This document shows positions 1 to 8,642 of a DNA stretch of 64,000 bases, in pieces. Each line of letters begins with the position of its first letter. Within the stretch, counting starts at the first letter, position 1. This DNA comes from JARYMI01 sp037444845. GTDB lineage: Bacteria > Acidobacteriota > Aminicenantia > Aminicenantales > UBA8522. A program made the translations under genes and the position numbers. The notes under the pieces were generated by a model, which searched no databases, was not told the origin of the DNA, and saw nothing but the letters and a program-made list of their open reading frames with translations. Location of the stretch: assembly GCA_037444845.1 (NCBI GenBank), contig JBBILQ010000006.1:11636-75635 (forward strand), read 5' to 3'.

Positions 1-2
1 AC

Positions 3-911
3 AAGAGAATCACAAACTCACACGGAGCAAGCCTTGTGACGAACGAAATCCTGACTGTCCTGGCCAATTCCAGGGGTTTCGTTGGATCATACGAACAGAC
101 CTTCTGCAGCCTGAGCCTGGGTCTCCAGGCTGGAAAAACTGACAACAAAGCCGAGGACTATTGGTTCTCGACAGAGCGCTTTTTTGAAAAGCTGGAGCCG
201 CCCGAGTCGGTCGCCCGGAAGGCCGTGGAACGGACGGTTCGCCTGCTTAACCCGAGGAAAATCAAAACCCAGGCTGTGCCGGTCATTTTCGAACCTCAGA
301 TGACCGCCTGGCTTTTAGGCTTCCTTTCCGCTTGCGTTTCCGGCATGGCTGTCTACCAGAAGGCCACGTTCCTGGCCGGACGGCTGGGCACACGGATCGG
401 TAACAAGAAAATGACAGTCATCGACAACGGCCTCATCCCCGGACGGCTCGGCACTCGACCGTTTGACACGGAAGGAGTGGCCTGTCGAAAGACGACTGTC
501 CTGGACAAGGGAATCCTCCGCCATTATTTGTGCAATACGTACGCCGGCCGCAAACTCAAGCTCCCGTCCACGGGAAATGCTGACGGCGCGGGCGTCGGCC
601 CGAACAATTTTTATCTTGTCCCGGGATCCCTATCTCCCCAGGAAATCATCGCCTCGACTGAGCGCGGGCTCATCCTGACGCGCACGATTGGCCACGGACT
701 CAACCCTGCGACGGGCGACATCTCGAGAGGCGCTTTTGGCCTGTGGGTGGAAAAAGGAGAGGTTGCCTATCCGGTCGCAGAAGTCACTGTCTCTGGAAAC
801 CTGGAGAACATTTTAAGGAATATCGAGGCCGTGGGGAACGACCCCGATTTTCGAACCGCTGTCTGCGGACCAACCATCAAAGTCGCCGAGCTCGTCGTTG
901 CCGGCGAGTAG
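3..911 (+). CDS. pmbA: TldE/PmbA-family metalloprotease subunit, 5' truncated by window edge
   Basis: The frame is open back to the left edge (a GTG at 36 is internal), so only about the C-terminal 300 residues of a roughly 450-residue protein are present. The visible part starts with the ITNSHGAS stretch, comparable to the NSxGxS segment of TldD/PmbA proteins. It continues with GRLGTRPFDTEGVACRKT, the STGNA segment and the C-terminal GHGLNPATGDISRGAFGLWV stretch, all typical of the family. The TldD/TldE heterodimer is a cytoplasmic Zn protease that clips small unfolded peptides, including modified-peptide precursors and CcdA. The partner tldD would be expected just upstream, outside the window. 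It converges on the minus-strand nitroreductase gene with two bases between stops. The family call is firm; which subunit is less so, since the HExxH-type motif of TldD is not in the visible half. Confidence 0.85.
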   Translation, partial: KRITNSHGASLVTNEILTVLANSRGFVGSYEQTFCSLSLGLQAGKTDNKAEDYWFSTERFFEKLEPPESVARKAVERTVRLLNPRKIKTQAVPVIFEPQMTAWLLGFLSACVSGMAVYQKATFLAGRLGTRIGNKKMTVIDNGLIPGRLGTRPFDTEGVACRKTTVLDKGILRHYLCNTYAGRKLKLPSTGNADGAGVGPNNFYLVPGSLSPQEIIASTERGLILTRTIGHGLNPATGDISRGAFGLWVEKGEVAYPVAEVTVSGNLENILRNIEAVGNDPDFRTAVCGPTIKVAELVVAGE

Positions 912-913
912 AA

Positions 914-1492
914 TTATCCAAATCGATTGAAATGAAGGATATTCTTAAGGTTTCTCTTTGGCACGTGAAGCACCCCGGCTTCATCCTTCCAGTATTTCAC
1001 CGACTCTTGCAGCTCCTCGGCCACCGGGTTTTCAGCAGGATAGCCGAGGGCTAAGACGCTATCGACTCTGTATTCTTCGGGAACGGCCAAGATTTCCGCG
1101 ACTTTCTCCCTGTCCACGGAGATCAGCCAGCATGACCCTATCCCTTCCTCCCAGGCAGCGAGAGTCATGTTTTCCATGGCCGCGCCGACATCGTACTCAT
1201 ACCCTTTTTCCCTCACCCTCAGGTTGACCAGGCATATGATATAGGCCGCTGGCTCGTGTCCAGGCTCAGGGTCTCCTCGAGGTGTGATGTATCCGGCCCA
1301 GCGCAAGCAGGGGAAAATTGCGGCTCGCACCTCATTGTCGTCAACGGCCACAAACTCAAGGGGCTGAAGGTTTCCCGCAGATGGAGCCAGCCTGCCCGCG
1401 TTGACGATTTTTTCCAGCACAGGGCGGGGAACGGGCGCAGCCTGAAACTGGCGGATTGTCCGCCGCCTGAGGATGAAATCATAAACGCTCAT
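914..1492 (-). CDS. Nitroreductase-family FMN oxidoreductase
   Basis: A 192-residue flavoprotein of the nitroreductase family. The N-terminal RRRTIRQF stretch and the APSAGNLQP segment are the usual FMN phosphate and ring contacts, and GIGSCW near residue 120 is the second family signature. These enzymes use NAD(P)H to reduce nitroaromatics, quinones or flavins; the substrate cannot be read from sequence. It starts five bases after the stop of the DUF362 gene on the same strand, so the two are probably co-transcribed and may share a redox role. No export signal is seen. Length fits the family. Confidence 0.85.
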   Translation of the reverse strand: MSVYDFILRRRTIRQFQAAPVPRPVLEKIVNAGRLAPSAGNLQPLEFVAVDDNEVRAAIFPCLRWAGYITPRGDPEPGHEPAAYIICLVNLRVREKGYEYDVGAAMENMTLAAWEEGIGSCWLISVDREKVAEILAVPEEYRVDSVLALGYPAENPVAEELQESVKYWKDEAGVLHVPKRNLKNILHFNRFG

Positions 1493-1497
1493 CAGGA

Positions 1498-2496
1498 TTA
1501 TCCCTGAGCCAGTATCCCTTTGAGTTTTTCTGCATACAGGCGGCTCGGCTCATCCGGGGTCACGAACTCAATCTGTCCAGGAGACGAGATGCCCAGGCCG
1601 AGCTCGACGGCCCGGCTGATCTGCTCCTGCTCAAAAATGCGGCTGTTCATGATGGTCTCGTTGGAGCCGAGCTCCTTCAGGATGGCCACGCCCACCGCGT
1701 CCACGGCGACGCGGTCTGTGCCGCCGACAAACACATCGGCCTCAGCTTTTTTGCCCGTTGAGGGCCCGCCGTCCACAAAAGCCTCAATCCCGTCCATGAT
1801 GATGAGCTGCGGCGAGTAAGCAACGTTGATTTCGGCAATCATTTTCCTCATGTCCGGCGACCGGTGGAGCGTCCGCATCAGTTTCTTGGGCGTCACGCCC
1901 ACAGAAAGTTTTAAGGACATCGTAAAAACCCCGCCGTATTGATGGGTCTTCAGGCAGCACGTTGAAACGATCGTCTCGGCTTCCACGACAGGACGGGGCA
2001 CGTCAAACCCCTCCGGCCAGTGATTGGCAGGCGGGTTGAAATGAACCCAATCGGCCTCGGCCAGGTCTTCAAAATTGATAACCTCAAACCCCAACTCTTT
2101 GGCGAGATCGAAGATCCCTTTGTCCTCCATGACTTTTTGGGTCGGCGGCGGGCCGCTCCGCTCCCCTACGGTGACCGCTGCCGCCCCGCGGGCCTTGATT
2201 TCCTGGATGAGCGCAACAAGGGTGTCGTTGTGAGTGGAAGCCGGGAACGGGTCGGCCGTGTTGAAATTCGGTTTGACCAAAACCTTTTCCTCTTTCATCG
2301 ACGCGAAATCAAGGAGGCGCAGAGCCTCTTTCACCGCTCTCTTGCGGTCACCGGTCTTGATCAGAGCAATTTCCGTCTTCTTCTGAATATTCATCGACAG
2401 ACCCCTAAGGCGCAGGACCGGCACGGCGGCCACTCCGGCCAGCGACGCCTTGAGAAATTCCCTTCGTTTGAGTGATGATGTCTTTTTCTTGCTCAT
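1498..2496 (-). CDS. Tat-exported DUF362 protein
   Basis: A 332-residue DUF362 family protein. The N-terminus has a twin-arginine signal (RREFLKASLAG) followed by a hydrophobic AAVPVLRL stretch, so a folded, probably cofactor-carrying protein is exported. DUF362 core features include VLVKPNFNTADPFPAS near residue 80, STCCLKTHQYGGV near 175 and IIMDGIEAFVDGGP near 225. Some DUF362 proteins are fused to 4Fe-4S ferredoxin domains; this one is not. The biochemical role of stand-alone members is not settled. It is followed immediately by the nitroreductase gene, suggesting a two-gene redox unit. The start is set by the Tat motif. Confidence 0.8.
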   Translation of the reverse strand: MSKKKTSSLKRREFLKASLAGVAAVPVLRLRGLSMNIQKKTEIALIKTGDRKRAVKEALRLLDFASMKEEKVLVKPNFNTADPFPASTHNDTLVALIQEIKARGAAAVTVGERSGPPPTQKVMEDKGIFDLAKELGFEVINFEDLAEADWVHFNPPANHWPEGFDVPRPVVEAETIVSTCCLKTHQYGGVFTMSLKLSVGVTPKKLMRTLHRSPDMRKMIAEINVAYSPQLIIMDGIEAFVDGGPSTGKKAEADVFVGGTDRVAVDAVGVAILKELGSNETIMNSRIFEQEQISRAVELGLGISSPGQIEFVTPDEPSRLYAEKLKGILAQG

Positions 2497-2527
2497 GACA
2501 TTTCCCTTTCTTAAGGCAGAGATTTTA

Positions 2528-3715
2528 TCACGTCATTCCGCGCCGATCAACGTCAATCGGCCGGGGCGACGGCGCCTTGAGAGTGAAGAGAATGCTGAAA
2601 AGGAACAGGGTGCTGCCGGCGATCACGTACATCGTCCTGTAGCCAAAGAGGTCGGAAACCCAGCCGAACAACGGCGAGCCCAGGCCCATCCCGATGTCGA
2701 AAAGGGAGAGGTAGAGGCTGAGGGCCAGACCTTTGTTCTCCCGGCCGAGGATGTCGATGATGTAGGTGCTGAGCGCCGGAAAAATAAGGCCCTGGCCAAA
2801 CCCGCCGATAAACCCAGTGAGAAGGAGCATTCCCTGGCTCTGGACCCGGGAGATGAACAGACAATTCAGGCTGATGATGAGGGCCGCAGGAAAGATGACC
2901 TGTTTCCGGCCGTAGCGGTCCGAGATATCGCCGATCCAGAGCCGTGTCAGGATGGCTGCAGCCGAGAATGTTAAGAAAAACGGCCCCACCCTCTCGACGG
3001 GGATAGACTTTCCGAAGAGGGCGATGAAATAGACGACGGCGCTCCTGACAGCCCCATGAAAAACCGGCAGGGAAGCAACGAGGACGAGCGAAGTCAGGGG
3101 GAGCAGGTGGAGAAGGTTGGGCCCGGAGCTCTTTTCCGGGACGGCCGGCCGCGAGGCTTCTTTTGTCGCCAGGATTGAAAGAAAGGCAAGCCCGAGGAAA
3201 ACCGAGCTCACCAAGAAGAGCGAGTTGAACCCATATTGGCGGACAAGCTCCTCGGCCAGGATCGGCCCCAGGGCACTCGACGCAAGCCCGGCCACGCCGA
3301 CGATGCCCATCGAATGGGCCAACTTCTCCACAGGGGCGAGGTCAGAACAGATGGTGATGGTCGCGGTCATGCTTATTCCCCAGCCCACGCCCATCAGGGC
3401 TCTCAGGGCAATCGGAAACAACCCGGCGTCGCGAATGAGATGGAAAAGGGGAAGTACGAGGAGCAGCAGCCCGATGCCGGAGAGCGAAACCTCCTTCCTG
3501 CCTCGGACGTCGATCATCCGGCCAAAAAAAGGCCTGATAAAGATAGCCATCAAGCTGTGGATGCCCATGATCAGGCCGACGCGGCTCTCCGAAGGGTCAA
3601 ACTTCTTGAGAAAAAGCGGAAAGATGAAAAACAGGCTGACGCTCATGAAGAGGAAAAAATAGCCCAAGAGGGCCAGCCAGAAGTTTCGATTCCAGTAAGT
3701 TTCCGTGCGGCTCAT
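2528..3715 (-). CDS. Major facilitator superfamily transporter
   Basis: A 395-residue membrane protein with about twelve hydrophobic segments. MFS loop motifs occur twice, GRMIDVRGRKEV after helix 2 and DISDRYGRKQ after helix 8, marking the two six-helix halves. It is probably a drug or metabolite exporter, but the substrate cannot be predicted. It lies 36 bases downstream of the eda remnant on the same strand; if the kdgK/eda pair was once intact, this could have been a sugar-acid permease of that operon, which is speculation. The length is normal. Confidence 0.8.
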   Translation of the reverse strand: MSRTETYWNRNFWLALLGYFFLFMSVSLFFIFPLFLKKFDPSESRVGLIMGIHSLMAIFIRPFFGRMIDVRGRKEVSLSGIGLLLLVLPLFHLIRDAGLFPIALRALMGVGWGISMTATITICSDLAPVEKLAHSMGIVGVAGLASSALGPILAEELVRQYGFNSLFLVSSVFLGLAFLSILATKEASRPAVPEKSSGPNLLHLLPLTSLVLVASLPVFHGAVRSAVVYFIALFGKSIPVERVGPFFLTFSAAAILTRLWIGDISDRYGRKQVIFPAALIISLNCLFISRVQSQGMLLLTGFIGGFGQGLIFPALSTYIIDILGRENKGLALSLYLSLFDIGMGLGSPLFGWVSDLFGYRTMYVIAGSTLFLFSILFTLKAPSPRPIDVDRRGMT

Positions 3716-3751
3716 TTTCCGATTCCGGGGAATTTTACCAGGATACTTTTT

Positions 3752-4093
3752 TTATACCAAGGAGTCCATCAGGTTTTTGGCCCTGAGAGAGAGAAGGTTC
3801 CAATTCTCCTCCCGGCAGACCCGAATCATGTCGAAATTTGCGACCGGGGAGACGAGGAAATCGGCTCCGGCCCGGATGGCCTCCATGGCTGTTTTCAGGT
3901 TCAAGACTGTTCCCGCGCCCACGAGAATTCCCTGAGTCTTTTCCCTGGATAAAAAAGCAATAATCCCAAGAGCGCCGGGCGTGGTCATGGTGATTTCAAG
4001 GGCTTTCACTCCGCCCCGTTCAAGAGCTTCAATCACCTTGAAGACTTTTTTCTCGTCCGACATCCTGATGACGGCGATGACCTTCAGGGTCAT
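3752..4093 (-). pseudogene. eda: KDPG aldolase remnant, internally deleted
   Basis: The frame reads LKVIAVIRMSDEKKV, then an aldolase (eda) core through ALEITMTTPGAL, GILVGAGTVL and GADFLVSPVANFDMIRVCREEN. This matches the first half of a class I KDPG/KHG aldolase, including the GAGTV motif. At that point the family continues for about 100 residues, with the Schiff-base Lys in a K-x-FPA segment. Here it jumps to SLRAKNLMDSLV and stops; that tail resembles a usual aldolase C-terminus. The Schiff-base lysine region is missing, so the product cannot be active. The reading frame also opens inside the kdgK fragment upstream. Either the genome carries two real deletions or the assembly collapsed here. 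Confidence 0.7.
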
Positions 4094-4403
4094 AGATAAC
4101 CTTGGATGGCCGTTGGTTGGCCCCTGTTTCCGCAAAGTAAACGCCCAGTCTTCTCCCATGCCTAAGTATATACATTGTATCTACATTCCATCGTCTTAGC
4201 TCAGCGCAAGCGGCGTCGCCGAGTTCATTTTCAGGAACGACGGATATGTACCTTACTTTATGTCCGAAGAGCGCCATGGAAACAGCCACGTTGGCCTCTC
4301 CCCCTCCAAAGCGAGCGATCAACGAGGGCGACTGGAAGAGCCTCTCCTGGGCCGGCGGCGATAGCCTGAGCATGATCTCCCCAAAAGTCGCAATCTTCTT
4401 CAT
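4029..4403 (-). pseudogene. kdgK: 2-keto-3-deoxygluconate kinase (PfkB family) N-terminal remnant
   Basis: Starts at ATG 4403 behind a GGGAG ribosome site. MKKIATFGEIMLRLSPP and ARFGGGEANVAVSMALFG are the PfkB-family sugar-kinase N-terminus, and GANQRPSKVIYD is typical of KDG kinases. After about residue 105 the kinase similarity stops at IYD and the DNA runs directly into the eda sequence in another frame, giving an unrelated 20-residue tail. The ATP-binding and catalytic GAGD region, about two thirds of the usual 310-340 residues, is absent. With the eda remnant it makes up a decayed or mis-assembled Entner-Doudoroff type pair. Confidence 0.7.
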
Positions 4404-4502
4404 ATTCTCCCTGTCCAGAGGTGCTTCAAAGCCAAGAGTCAGGCTCTGTTTTGTATCATATCTGAGGACGGAGATCAACTCGGCGAAAAACCGTGGAAGA
4501 GC

Positions 4503-6575
4503 TTACTCTCTTGCTTCTTCGAGGAGCTTTCTTACTTCGGGTTGTTCAGGGTTCAGGCGGAGCGACGCCTCCAAGGCCTTCCTGGCTTCGTCTTTTTTCC
4601 CGACTTTCATGAAGCAGAACCCCAGGGTGTTGAGAAGGTTAATGTCGCTGTCGTAGATGGCGTTTCCGGCAAGGAGGCTGGCGATGGCTTGATCATACTC
4701 TCCCAGCCCCAGATAGGCCCGGCCCTTAATGAAATAGTAATCAAACAAGAATTTCTCTTCACCCTTGAGCCCTTCGACAAGCTCCAGGGCCCGGGCAGGC
4801 TTTTTGACCTTGACAAGGAAGTTGCTGAAATAAGCGAGGCCTTCTTTGTAAGCAGGCGCAAGGCTGTGAGCCTTCTCGTACGAAGCCTCGGCTTTGTCAA
4901 GCTCGCCGGCTTTATCATATTGATCGGCGATCATGTAGAAATAAACGTAAGCGTTGGCCAGAGGAAACGTCTTGGCTATCACAACCGGTCGAGGGAGGGA
5001 TGCGGCGGGCGAGAGGATGAAGTTCGCTTTTCCTTCAGCCACCGTGACCGCCTCCTTTCCAATTAGATGCACGGTCATCTCATAATAGTTGGGTGTAAGC
5101 TCAGCGGCCGGCAAAGAGTACTCAATCACCGCCTGAGAACGAGAAACTCGACCTGCCAACGCCAGGTTGTATATTTTTTCAGTCGGCTGAGCGCCCTCGA
5201 GACCTCGCACCGCGATTTTAGCTGAGCCCGAATCTCGCAGCTCTTCCGGGATATTCTCCACAGCGAACGTAACAGCGATTTGATCGGCCCGGGTGAACGT
5301 GTTCTTGGAGTCGATAATAAGCCTCTTATTGTTGAGTTTGAAGGGAGCATGGAGATCAATTGCTGTCTCTTCCAGGCCATAGCCGAGCCACGGCCCGGCG
5401 ATCCTCGGCCCATTTCCCTTCAGAACGGCGATGTCCTTTTCATAGACGCTGAACTCCTTGCTCACCGAATTCCTGGCCAGGATGGCCAGCTTGAAATCTC
5501 CTTCGATGACGGGGAAAGAGTCCTGGAGGCAGATGCCGCCTGCCCTGACCACAGGATCGTCCTCGGGCGAATAATAAAAAGGGAAATCTTTGCTGTACTG
5601 ATAGATGATTTTCTCTCCGTTTCGCAGGCTAACGTCGATCGAGTAATTGCAGTAGTATTGATTCTTCGGCTGGTAGAAATCGACTGAGACCGATTTGGGA
5701 AAGAGCGAAAAATGAATAAAATAAATGCCCATTTGTGGATCAGGGATCACTTCAGCCAGCCCGTCAATGTCGACGTAGTTTGTCAGATACTCTGTGCTGA
5801 CCATGCCCCGGTAATTCAGAAAATGCGTGGCGTAGGAGGGGCTGACAGCTTTCCGGGGAGAGTTGATAATATCGGCCAGGATAAGGTCAGTCCTCAACAA
5901 AGGTTGAAAACTTGCGGGTGCCTCGCCAGGAATCGGGGACAGGGCAAGCGGGGCGACGGTGGGGGCAAACTCCTTTAGTTTCTCATAAAGGGCCTGGTAG
6001 TCAGCAGGGTCGAGGCCCTGCCTGTCCACGAGCAAACTGGCGGGCCCGTCTGAAATCGGGCTGTAGAGCTTAAACTCGCCGATGCCGCCTTTCTGGAAAA
6101 AAAGGAGCCCGAAATAGGTCGGCAGGCCCTTCTCCGGGTCGCCGTAATAAAACCAGGCTTCGCAGGGGTGTATTCCCCTGACTTCGGTGTGCCTTTCGCG
6201 GCTGACCGGAGGACCAAGAAGAATGCTGATTTTTCCCATGTCCGTCATCCAGCCTTCGCGCGTCGTCCCTCTTCCAAACTGTCTGTTGGCCGCGAGGAAG
6301 CGGTTGATGATTTCCTCCTTGTATTCATTCTGAGGGGTGCCGGCCGTCGGGTCGCGCTGCTTCCAGAAAGCCTCGATGAAGATGTCCCTTTCCCGGTCGC
6401 TCGATAGCTTCTGGAAGACTTCGGTCTCCTCGGAAAGGATGATGTATCGTGTCAGGTTGAGCCAGTCGCGGTATTTTTGCGGCAGCGCCTCTTCCTCCAG
6501 CTTTTTCTGCCCCGCGAGACAAAGAGGAAAAAGAAGCGCCGCTAGGCAGAGGAATGCTTTTCTCTTTATCTTCAT
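4503..6575 (-). CDS. Exported GWxTD-domain protein with C-terminal TPRs
   Basis: A 690-residue protein with a signal peptide (KRKAFLCLAALLFPLCLAGQ). The GWxTD domain that names the family is at residues 108-112 (GWMTD), followed by MGKISILLGPP. The middle, about residues 180-540, is predicted beta-rich and unassigned. Residues 545-690 hold tetratricopeptide-like repeats, for example the DKAGELDKAEASYEKAHSLA and GLGEYDQAIASLLAG segments, ending in EARKALEASLRLNPEQPEV. GWxTD proteins are common in Acidobacteriota, Aminicenantes and related phyla and are thought to act in the periplasm or cell envelope; their function is not established. The gene lies upstream of the kdgK/eda remnants on the same strand with a gap of about 100 bases. 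Confidence 0.8.
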   Translation of the reverse strand: MKIKRKAFLCLAALLFPLCLAGQKKLEEEALPQKYRDWLNLTRYIILSEETEVFQKLSSDRERDIFIEAFWKQRDPTAGTPQNEYKEEIINRFLAANRQFGRGTTREGWMTDMGKISILLGPPVSRERHTEVRGIHPCEAWFYYGDPEKGLPTYFGLLFFQKGGIGEFKLYSPISDGPASLLVDRQGLDPADYQALYEKLKEFAPTVAPLALSPIPGEAPASFQPLLRTDLILADIINSPRKAVSPSYATHFLNYRGMVSTEYLTNYVDIDGLAEVIPDPQMGIYFIHFSLFPKSVSVDFYQPKNQYYCNYSIDVSLRNGEKIIYQYSKDFPFYYSPEDDPVVRAGGICLQDSFPVIEGDFKLAILARNSVSKEFSVYEKDIAVLKGNGPRIAGPWLGYGLEETAIDLHAPFKLNNKRLIIDSKNTFTRADQIAVTFAVENIPEELRDSGSAKIAVRGLEGAQPTEKIYNLALAGRVSRSQAVIEYSLPAAELTPNYYEMTVHLIGKEAVTVAEGKANFILSPAASLPRPVVIAKTFPLANAYVYFYMIADQYDKAGELDKAEASYEKAHSLAPAYKEGLAYFSNFLVKVKKPARALELVEGLKGEEKFLFDYYFIKGRAYLGLGEYDQAIASLLAGNAIYDSDINLLNTLGFCFMKVGKKDEARKALEASLRLNPEQPEVRKLLEEARE

Positions 6576-6749
6576 CGAGCTGATAGAAAGAGCTTTTATA
6601 AAACAAAATTATATCCTCATCGTCTGACCCAATCAAGGCAAAAGGCCAACTCAGTTCTTGTTCTGCGGCCTGCGACAAAGTTTCCGAACAAAATCCCCTT
6701 CGCAGATTATAAAAGCTTTTCGATATGAGAAGTCTATTTCTATTTTATT

Positions 6750-7484
6750 TTATTTTCCGACGATGGTAATTGTGTCTTTCAGGTTGAAAGACGAGCCGTC
6801 GCCGAGCTTTCCGGTGACACGGATTTCGTAGCTTTCCCCCGCCTTGGGATTGGAGATAATCTTGATAGCCTCGCTCTGATAGAACTTGGCGATGAAGTAG
6901 ACTCCGCCGACCTCATGAGTGTAGGGTGTAATTTCGCCGGCCGGGCCGACCATCTTCACCGTCGAAGCAACGATGGTGTTGAATCCCTCTCCGCTGATCT
7001 TGGCAATGACCTCCTCAGTGCTGTTGGTCCAGTCCACATTCCACTTGTCGGGTTGGATTTCGACCTGGAGCTGGCTGTTAGAACGTCTGTTCCTTTGCTG
7101 CTCGACGAGAACCGCTGTGTTGTTGGCCTGGATCTCAATGCGAATTTTAATTTCTTCATTGCTGATTACACCCCGGATCGTCAAATTAGATACCTGAGTC
7201 TGCACGTTGACCTCGACGACGACATCCCCCAGGGGCAGATTTTCAATTTGAAAATTGCCATTGCCATCTGGAACTGTCTGGAGAGAGGTGCCTTGAATGC
7301 CAATGATGATCGAGCTAAAACTCGCGTTGCCAGAAATCAGAGAAATCGTTCCAGTCAGAACAGCTTTGCCCGATTGATCAGTTTTGGGGACATCTGGAGA
7401 AAGAGGGGTGAAACCCAGGTCGCAATTGGTGTTCGCGATGGAGAGAATAAAAAGCGTTATGATAAGAATAATTTTTGTTCTCAT
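6750..7484 (-). CDS. Exported protein with carboxypeptidase-regulatory-like and Ig-like domains
   Basis: About 244 residues. The start is ATG 7484, because an AAGGAGG ribosome site lies eight bases upstream; an earlier in-frame start at 7505 would overlap that site. The N-terminus MRTKIILIITLFILSIANTNC is a signal sequence; the Cys has Asn/Thr before it, so it is not a convincing lipobox. Residues about 35-85 (LTGTISLISGN... GNGNFQIENLPLGDVVVEVN) look like a carboxypeptidase-regulatory/transthyretin-like beta sandwich. The remainder resembles an Ig-like fold ending in a strand-rich tail. It is probably a surface or periplasmic binding module. No operon partner is seen. Confidence 0.6.
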   Translation of the reverse strand: MRTKIILIITLFILSIANTNCDLGFTPLSPDVPKTDQSGKAVLTGTISLISGNASFSSIIIGIQGTSLQTVPDGNGNFQIENLPLGDVVVEVNVQTQVSNLTIRGVISNEEIKIRIEIQANNTAVLVEQQRNRRSNSQLQVEIQPDKWNVDWTNSTEEVIAKISGEGFNTIVASTVKMVGPAGEITPYTHEVGGVYFIAKFYQSEAIKIISNPKAGESYEIRVTGKLGDGSSFNLKDTITIVGK

Positions 7485-7531
7485 GACGATTTCCTCCTTG
7501 GTCAAAATTTTTGAGCGATATTCAACCCCTT

Positions 7532-7562
7532 AATATATGAGCCCGCCGAGAGGTTCTGTCAA
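7532..7562 (-). promoter_or_regulatory. Candidate sigma-70 promoter for the exported Ig-like protein
   Basis: On the minus strand a perfect -35 TTGACA (7557-7562) is followed, after 18-19 bases, by ATATAT/TATATT (7532-7538). The spacing is one to two bases long. It lies about 50 bases upstream of the start at 7484. The rest of the stretch 7485-7832, which has no gene, holds this and the divergent promoter below; I see nothing else in it. Confidence 0.4.
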
Positions 7563-7713
7563 CAACCCCAAAAGGCGATTTTTTTCCCGAAATATCACCC
7601 TCGAAACGTCCGCCTCGCTCGGGAGGAAAATATCTTCGCCATCATTATGAAAATGTCCTGGGGGAGGACCAAACAATTTTGTTTTTAGCTAGCACGAACA
7701 ATCCCGGCTGTCC

Positions 7714-7743
7714 TTGACATCTCTCCAAGCCGCAATTTATACT
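7714..7743 (+). promoter_or_regulatory. Candidate sigma-70 promoter for the VTT membrane protein
   Basis: TTGACA at 7714-7719 and TTATAC at 7737-7742 are separated by 17 bases; TATACT one base later is an equally good -10. Transcription would begin near 7750, upstream of both possible starts of the VTT-domain gene. Confidence 0.55.
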
Positions 7744-7832
7744 TTCTTGCGAAGCTTAGGATGGGTAAATTGCTACAAGGACACTCTCGCTGCGTTCACA
7801 GCCAAAAACCAATTTTCTATAATCAAAGCTTC

Positions 7833-8558
7833 ATGTCCAAGAAACCCGCTGCATCGACTATGAGCGCCGGCCAGGCCGATCATGCTCCCTTAAACGAGCC
7901 CGGAGCGAACCCTGAACCATACAGGAGCAGACAAAGCGCACTCCGCTGGCTGTCGCTCTGGGCGATCGTCCTGACAATCATCCTGGTGCCGTTCTTCCTG
8001 TTTGGGTCCCAAATCGAACGCTGGGCCCAGACATTCATCGATTCCGCGTCCAAGCAGCCCCTCCCGGTCGCCACGGTGTTAGGGTCGCTTCTTGCGATGG
8101 ACATCCTGGCGCCTGTTCCCTCCAGCGCGGTCAGCACAGCGGCGGGTTTCCTGTTGGGTTTCGTCAGAGGTCTCCTCGCTTCATCGGCGGGGATGATCGT
8201 CAGTTGCATCCTCGGCTACTGGTTGGCGGAGAAGTTCGGCCGTCCTTTCGCCTCTCGCCTCGTGGGCAAGAGAGAGCTGGACCGTTTAGAAGAAATGAGC
8301 CGTCGCTTTGGCAACTGGGCAGTTGTGATATCGCGTCCGGTCCCCGTGCTGGCAGAGGCATCCGTGATATTCGCCGGGCTTAGTCAAATGCCGCTCCATC
8401 GGTTCCTGCTGCTGTCGACGCTATCCAATCTCGGCATCTCAGCCGTATACGCGGCTGTCGGAGCGTTGTCTGCCAACGTCCCCTCGTTTTTGCTGGCCTT
8501 CGCGGGCGCGATCGCCCTTCCGCTAATGGCAATGCTCGCGATGCGGAAGAGAACGTAG
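7833..8558 (+). CDS. VTT-domain (TVP38/DedA-like) membrane protein
   Basis: About 241 residues from ATG 7833; an ATG at 7761 would add 24 residues and cannot be excluded because neither has a good ribosome site. A polar N-terminal tail precedes a membrane helix (LSLWAIVLTIILVPFFLFG). The VTT core follows: VPSSAVSTAAGFLLGFVRGLLASSAGMI and a conserved re-entrant region, then FGNWAVVISRPVPVLAEASVIFAGLSQMPLHRF. The R-P-VPVLAE segment is typical of TVP38/TMEM64 proteins. The family includes lipid scramblases and DedA-like envelope proteins; a role in membrane lipid or undecaprenyl-phosphate movement is an inference from family. The gene stands alone. Confidence 0.75.
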   Translation: MSKKPAASTMSAGQADHAPLNEPGANPEPYRSRQSALRWLSLWAIVLTIILVPFFLFGSQIERWAQTFIDSASKQPLPVATVLGSLLAMDILAPVPSSAVSTAAGFLLGFVRGLLASSAGMIVSCILGYWLAEKFGRPFASRLVGKRELDRLEEMSRRFGNWAVVISRPVPVLAEASVIFAGLSQMPLHRFLLLSTLSNLGISAVYAAVGALSANVPSFLLAFAGAIALPLMAMLAMRKRT

Positions 8559-8642
8559 GAGGTTGATCAAAACCAGTCAAAGAGCCTATGTTTTCTCTTG
8601 ACCATCCTGGCTTATCTGGATTACATTGATAAGGGAGTCTGG

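Noticed and set aside
3236..3952. Long open frame antisense to the MFS transporter
   Set aside because: It is a low-complexity charged frame opposite a clear membrane-protein gene, an effect of codon bias.
8598..8626. TTGACC-N17-TTACAT before the SH3/barrel gene
   Set aside because: Its expected start point would fall inside the ribosome site of that gene, so it is probably chance.
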